Assembly: GCA_003556955.1 (NCBI GenBank)
Contig: PWQB01000290.1
Coordinates: forward strand, 1-6,074
From: Nostocaceae cyanobacterium CSSed10_463m
GTDB lineage: Bacteria; Cyanobacteriota; Cyanobacteriia; Cyanobacteriales; Nostocaceae
Length of the DNA stretch: 6,074 nt
Direction of reading: 5' to 3'
Of the stretch, positions 4,786-6,074 are shown piece by piece. The notes below the pieces were generated by a model. The model saw only the letters and a list, made by a program, of their open reading frames with translations, did no database searches and had not been told where the DNA came from. Both the position numbers and the translations under genes were made by a program. Numbering within the stretch: position 1 is the first letter of the stretch; the number at the start of each line of letters is the position of its first letter.

Positions 4786-6074
4786 ATGAATCGGCAAAAA
4801 CTAAGTGGTGTGGAAAAAAAATTCCTACAAAGACGTTATGGTGTGAGTCTGGGAAGACGCTATGTTTTAGCAGCAGCTAGTGTTGTTCTGTTTAGTGTAT
4901 TAGGGTGTTCCCAAGTTAGTGGTAATACAAATACCCTATCACAATCTGATCTACTTTATGCAGATACTCGATTGCCAAAAAAAACATTAGTTTCTGATAC
5001 AAAACTCGTGGATGCTAATAATAAATTTGGCTTCAAATTGTTTTCCGAGATTTTGAGAAATCACAGTAGTGAAGATAATGTTTTTATTTCCCCTTCCAGT
5101 GTAGCGATCGCGCTGGCTATGGCATATAATGGTGCTAGCGGTTCCACTCAACAAGCAATGGCTAAAACCCTAGAATTACAGGGGATGAGTCTACCAGAAA
5201 TTAACTCTAGTTACGCCACATTAAAAGAGTTGCTAGAAAATCCTGATCCGCAAGTGCAATTGACTATTGCCAACTCACTATGGGCAAATAAAGACGCTAC
5301 TTTGCAGCCGAATTTTCTCCAAAGCGCTCAAGATTTCTACAAAGCCAAGGTAACAAATTTAGACTTTGAAGATGCCGCATCTGCCAAAACTATAAATCAG
5401 TGGGTGCAAGACAGTACCCGTGGTAAAATCACCAAAATAGTTGAACAAATTCCACCAGAACAGGTGTTGTTTTTGATTAACGCCATATATTTCAAAGGGC
5501 AATGGAGTAATCAGTTTGATAAATCACAAACTACAAAACATCCTTTTACATCAATATCTGGGGAAGTGAAACAACACCCGATGATGTCGCAAACTGGTGA
5601 ATATAGATACTATGAGAATGACCAGTTTCAGGCGATTAGTTTACCTTATGGCGAAGATGGCAAAGTTAGCTTTTATATCTTCTTGCCTAAAGAGGAGTCT
5701 AACCTCCAAACCTTTTATCAAAACTTGAATTTTGAGAACTGGGAAAAATGGATGTCTCAGTTGAGAAATCGGGATGGATTTATTCGCTTACCTCGGTTTA
5801 AAACAGATTATAATGTGACACTCAATGATGCTCTCAAAGCTTTAGGTATGACAGAAGCTTTTAGCAATCAAGCTGATTTTTCTGGTATGGGTGAAAACCT
5901 AAAAATTAGTCAAGTTAAACATAAAACATTTGTGGAGGTCAACGAAGAAGGTACAGAAGCCGCAGCCGCGACATCAATAGGAATGGTCCCAACATCTTTT
6001 AGAGAAAAGCCAGAACCTTTCCGCATGATTGTTGACCGTCCCTTTTTCTCTGCTATTCGAGATAATCAAACAGG
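4786..6074 (+). CDS. Serpin family serine protease inhibitor, predicted lipoprotein (3' end cut by window)
   Basis: The frame is open to the right edge and gives 429 residues; only the last strand, roughly ten residues, should be missing. A basic N-region ending GRR (23-25) and hydrophobic stretch 26-40 lead to a lipobox-like VLGC with Cys41, so the protein is probably exported and lipid-anchored. Arg24-Arg25-Tyr-Val-Leu resembles a twin-arginine motif, but the usual preceding Ser/Thr is Gly. Serpin landmarks are NVFISPSSVAIALAMAYNGA (98-117), INAIYFKGQW (231-240), EVNEEGTEAAAAT (384-396) and the signature MIVDRPFF (414-421). The hinge EEGTEAAAAT, with small residues at P12-P9, is the type found in inhibitory serpins. 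Counting from the hinge puts P2-P1-P1' at Pro402-Thr403-Ser404. Target proteases are unknown. No frameshift or internal stop is present. One HIP1 site lies at 5104. Confidence 0.93.
   Translation, partial: MNRQKLSGVEKKFLQRRYGVSLGRRYVLAAASVVLFSVLGCSQVSGNTNTLSQSDLLYADTRLPKKTLVSDTKLVDANNKFGFKLFSEILRNHSSEDNVFISPSSVAIALAMAYNGASGSTQQAMAKTLELQGMSLPEINSSYATLKELLENPDPQVQLTIANSLWANKDATLQPNFLQSAQDFYKAKVTNLDFEDAASAKTINQWVQDSTRGKITKIVEQIPPEQVLFLINAIYFKGQWSNQFDKSQTTKHPFTSISGEVKQHPMMSQTGEYRYYENDQFQAISLPYGEDGKVSFYIFLPKEESNLQTFYQNLNFENWEKWMSQLRNRDGFIRLPRFKTDYNVTLNDALKALGMTEAFSNQADFSGMGENLKISQVKHKTFVEVNEEGTEAAAATSIGMVPTSFREKPEPFRMIVDRPFFSAIRDNQT

Overview
The window looks like chromosomal DNA of a filamentous cyanobacterium of the Nostoc/Anabaena type. 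Three things point there. Six copies of the HIP1 octamer GCGATCGC are present (starting at 150, 487, 578, 839, 1453 and 5104). Intergenic repeats of a kind I associate with Nostoc genomes occur: degenerate CTTTGCGT arrays, a GTCATTRCGA inverted-repeat element and a perfect GATCCCCGACTT hairpin. One gene, 2117-2380, is a very close match to the cyanobacterial regulator PedR. Species cannot be fixed from the sequence alone.

Left part (1-1761), sugar metabolism. The 3' end of an sfsA-type gene runs rightward and is followed, across a 55-bp repeat-bearing gap, by a gluconate kinase gene. A PfkB-family fructokinase gene comes from the other strand, and its stop codon touches the gluconate kinase stop, so the two genes meet tail to tail with no spacer. 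The kinases would make 6-phosphogluconate and fructose-6-phosphate, which enter the oxidative pentose phosphate pathway and the hexose phosphate pool.

Middle (1762-4222). A 355-bp divergent intergenic region holds a candidate NtcA box and leads to pedR, a HTH-only LuxR-type regulator whose C-terminal tail carries three cysteines. Then comes a two-gene unit joined by an ATGA overlap: a membrane protein of unknown function (probably DUF6391, with HxxEH, GGxSxxGF and HPRCGTN motifs) and a short GT4-like glycosyltransferase. The overlap suggests coupled translation and a shared role, perhaps in the cell envelope.

Right part (4223-6074). A 563-bp intergenic region contains a 166-bp nested inverted-repeat element, a perfect 15-bp hairpin, and an AT-rich stretch that should hold the promoter of the last gene. 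That gene encodes a serpin with a lipoprotein-type signal and an inhibitory-type reactive-loop hinge. It is open at the right edge, lacking only its last residues.

No RNA genes, CRISPR arrays or transposase genes were seen. The most unusual items are the DUF6391-like/glycosyltransferase pair with its possible metal site, the membrane-anchored serpin, and the nested palindromic element behind the glycosyltransferase gene.
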